A program made the position numbers and the translations under genes. Below are positions 62,408 to 64,000 of a stretch of DNA of 64,000 nucleotides, in pieces. The first letter of the stretch is position 1; each line of letters starts with the position of its first letter. This stretch comes from Fluviicola sp. (GTDB taxonomy: Bacteria > Bacteroidota > Bacteroidia > Flavobacteriales_D > Crocinitomicaceae). A model generated the notes under the pieces. It saw only the letters and a list, made by a program, of their open reading frames with translations, had not been told where the DNA came from and did no database searches. The stretch covers positions 99,193 through 163,192 of the forward strand of contig JARWZO010000030.1 of the NCBI GenBank assembly GCA_029866325.1. Direction: 5' to 3'.

Positions 62408-63391
62408 ATGCCAAAAATGAAAAACATAGCAGTATTAACTTCCGGTGGAGATGCTCCTGGAATGAATGCATGCGTGCGTGCAGTAGTAAAAACCTGTTTG
62501 TCGAAAGGATTAACTCCCTTTGGTGTCATGGATGGTTATCAAGGAATGATTGAAGGTCGGATAGAAAAGCTGGGTTATGGTGATGTTGATAATATCATCC
62601 AGCGAGGTGGTACTGTTTTAGGTACTGCAAGAAGTCAGGAATTTCTAACGGCTGAAGGACGTCAAAAAGCAATAGTTCATTTAAAAGAACAAGCTATCGA
62701 TGGATTAATCATTGTTGGTGGTGACGGTAGTTTTAAAGGAGCAACCATTTTAGCAGAAGAAATGGAAATTGCTATTATTGGAATACCGGGCACTATAGAT
62801 AACGACATTGCAGGAACCGACCACACTATTGGTTATGATACCGCTTTAAACACTGTTGTTGAAGCTGTCGATAAGATAAGAGATACCGCCAGTAGTCATC
62901 ATCGGGTCTTTTTTATTGAAGTAATGGGGCGGAATGCCGGCTTCATTGCGTTGAATGCTGCTTTAGCTTCCGGTGCTGAAGGAGTGTTGATTCCTGAGGA
63001 AGTAACTGACATTCCTTTATTGGTTAAGCAAATCAAAGAACAGAATAAAGGAAAGAGAAGTTCCATCATTATTGTTGCTGAAGGCGACGACGGCGGTGGC
63101 GCAAAAGAAATAATGGAACAAGTTCGGCCGTTTATGGATGGATACGACTTGCGTTATTCAATACTCGGTCATGTACAGCGCGGTGGAAATCCTTCTGCCT
63201 TTGATCGAATTTTAGCTACAAGAATGGGCGGAATGGCGGTTGATTTGTTAATGAAAGGAGAAACCAATCTCATGATTGGCTCGAATGGTGACCGCTTAAT
63301 CTCACAAACAATCCTCGAGGGGATTAATCATTCAGCAACTCTTGATCTCGAAAAACTGGACCTTTTGAAGGATCTTCTAACAAAAGGATAA
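62408..63391 (+). CDS. pfkA: ATP-dependent 6-phosphofructokinase
   Basis: 327 residues from the ATG at 62408 (MPKMKNIAVLTSGGDAPGMN; a second ATG is at 62417). Motifs: GGDAPGMNA, GGDGSFKGA (ATP), PGTIDNDIAGTD with the catalytic Asp (TIDND), MGRNAGFIAL, and a C-terminal LGHVQRGGNPSAFDR. The Gly-Gly-Asp-Gly-Ser string fits ATP rather than pyrophosphate use. It commits glucose to glycolysis. It stands alone, divergent from the sigma factor gene, and is followed by a 600-bp promoter-rich region. Confidence 0.95.
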   Translation: MPKMKNIAVLTSGGDAPGMNACVRAVVKTCLSKGLTPFGVMDGYQGMIEGRIEKLGYGDVDNIIQRGGTVLGTARSQEFLTAEGRQKAIVHLKEQAIDGLIIVGGDGSFKGATILAEEMEIAIIGIPGTIDNDIAGTDHTIGYDTALNTVVEAVDKIRDTASSHHRVFFIEVMGRNAGFIALNAALASGAEGVLIPEEVTDIPLLVKQIKEQNKGKRSSIIIVAEGDDGGGAKEIMEQVRPFMDGYDLRYSILGHVQRGGNPSAFDRILATRMGGMAVDLLMKGETNLMIGSNGDRLISQTILEGINHSATLDLEKLDLLKDLLTKG

Positions 63392-63484
63392 TTTTCTCAA
63401 AAAACTTTCTGTTTGCATTTTACGGTTTATCAGTGAGTTAAGGAATGGTTAAGGTGTAAAGGCAAAAAATAGTTTAGAAAAGGT

Positions 63485-63514
63485 TTGGAATAGTAAAAAG
63501 AGTGGGTATCTTTG
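63485..63514 (+). promoter_or_regulatory. Tandem stable-RNA promoter P1
   Basis: TTG (63485-63487), 19-bp spacer, TATCTTTG (63507-63514), then GCAGCCGCTTA. An A-rich/GTTTA segment lies 13 bp before the TTG. Confidence 0.82.
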
Positions 63515-63604
63515 CAGCCGCTTAGAACGCTAGGCGCTTTTGTTAGAGAGGGATTGAGGTTAGGGTGTTGAGTTAAGAAGTCAGAAAAAAAGTTTAAGGA
63601 AAGC

Positions 63605-63634
63605 TTGCTTAAATAGAAAAGATGACTACCTTTG
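63605..63634 (+). promoter_or_regulatory. Tandem stable-RNA promoter P2
   Basis: TTG (63605-63607), 19-bp spacer, TACCTTTG (63627-63634), then GCACCCCGCTTA. The A-tract plus GTTTA upstream is 13 bp before the TTG. Confidence 0.85.
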
Positions 63635-63726
63635 CACCCCGCTTAGCATCAAGAGTGGCTCACAAACGAGTGAAGGTTGAATTAAGGGATTATCAAAAAA
63701 AAGTTTAAAGTTTTTCACTCAAAGAC

Positions 63727-63756
63727 TTGTTAGAAACGAAAACTTGATTACTTTTG
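63727..63756 (+). promoter_or_regulatory. Tandem stable-RNA promoter P3
   Basis: TTG (63727-63729), 19-bp spacer, TACTTTTG (63749-63756), then GCACCCCGCTTA. 63726-63758 is identical to 63851-63883 (P4), so P3 and P4 are recent duplicates. Confidence 0.87.
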
Positions 63757-63851
63757 CACCCCGCTTAACAGCGAAACAGGAATCACAGACGAGTGGTTAA
63801 GGAAGTTGAAAAGCGAGGAAAAAGAAAGTTTAAAAGTTTTCTCACAAACAC

Positions 63852-63881
63852 TTGTTAGAAACGAAAACTTGATTACTTTTG
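63852..63881 (+). promoter_or_regulatory. Tandem stable-RNA promoter P4
   Basis: TTG (63852-63854), 19-bp spacer, TACTTTTG (63874-63881), then GCAACCCCGAAA. The last 118 bases of the window (63883-64000) contain no ORF; they would be the transcribed leader of whatever follows, most likely a 16S rRNA gene. Confidence 0.85.
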
Positions 63882-64000
63882 CAACCCCGAAACAAGCGAG
63901 TGAGGGATAAAAAATAGACTTAAAGAGATCAGCGGATTTCAAAAAAAAGTCGAGATGTTCTAAAGAGGATGACACCTTATAGAATGGCAACATTAAGTTC

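Noticed and set aside
1..64000. Genomic island or prophage
   Set aside because: No integrase, transposase, phage genes, tRNA target or shift in codon use was seen; most genes are core metabolism.

Overview
The window reads as chromosomal DNA of a Bacteroidota bacterium, most likely order Flavobacteriales; a Crocinitomicaceae/Fluviicola-like host is a guess. Evidence: promoters of the form TTG-N19/20-TAnnTTTG before many genes, almost no Shine-Dalgarno sequences, a type IX secretion PorU/PorV-like pair, a fused E1 alpha-beta 2-oxoacid dehydrogenase, a DAHP synthase-chorismate mutase fusion, and many SpII lipoproteins. I found no transposase, integrase, phage gene, tRNA or CRISPR array.

Layout. 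1-2557 (minus): beta-oxidation enzyme (cut by the window edge), MarR regulator, hotdog thioesterase and an unknown acidic protein. 2755-11776 (plus): lipoprotein plus giant WG-repeat-like protein, DUF2461 protein, dipeptidyl peptidase IV and an HTH-Fic protein. 11848-19214: branched-chain 2-oxoacid dehydrogenase E1 fusion, a LytS/LytTR-type two-component pair, and a GAF-SpoIIE phosphatase. 19221-25591 (minus): PorV/PorU-like pair. 25642-30902 (plus): phosphatidylserine synthase, PurS, aldehyde dehydrogenase, coiled-coil membrane protein, RRM protein and an enoyl-CoA hydratase-like protein. 30904-36747 (minus): asnA-pheA-DAHPS/CM-aroA-unknown, read from a leader that looks like a transcription attenuator. 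38131-43766 (plus): dinB, then rplM-rpsI-rpsB-tsf and pyrH-frr. 44427-55975: membrane protein, AddA-type helicase-nuclease, MbnP/MbnH pair, a conserved protein of unknown role, WYL regulator, PaaG/PaaH-like pair. 55979-62344: two GT-C-like membrane proteins, a small outer-membrane protein that looks frameshifted, an ECF sigma factor and its probable membrane partner. 62408-64000: pfkA, then four tandem strong promoters pointing out of the window, probably toward an rRNA operon.

The most striking observation is upstream of asnA. A 16-residue ORF (MISSRNNNSFFNYNSM) carries five Asn, two Phe and one Tyr codons. It is followed by a segment able to pair with the 5' arm of a textbook intrinsic terminator, and then by asnA, pheA and the first and sixth enzymes of the shikimate pathway. 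The codons match the products of the operon (Asn, Phe, Tyr), which suggests one attenuator that senses several amino acids.

Other non-coding structure is also abundant: a regularly spaced array of short GC-rich hairpins between tsf and pyrH, a perfect 52-bp palindrome before aroA, two copies of a nested AGGGAACT palindrome, further long intergenic hairpins, and a 14-bp inverted repeat that brackets the start codon of the sensor kinase. All calls rest on reading the sequence; no database search was run.
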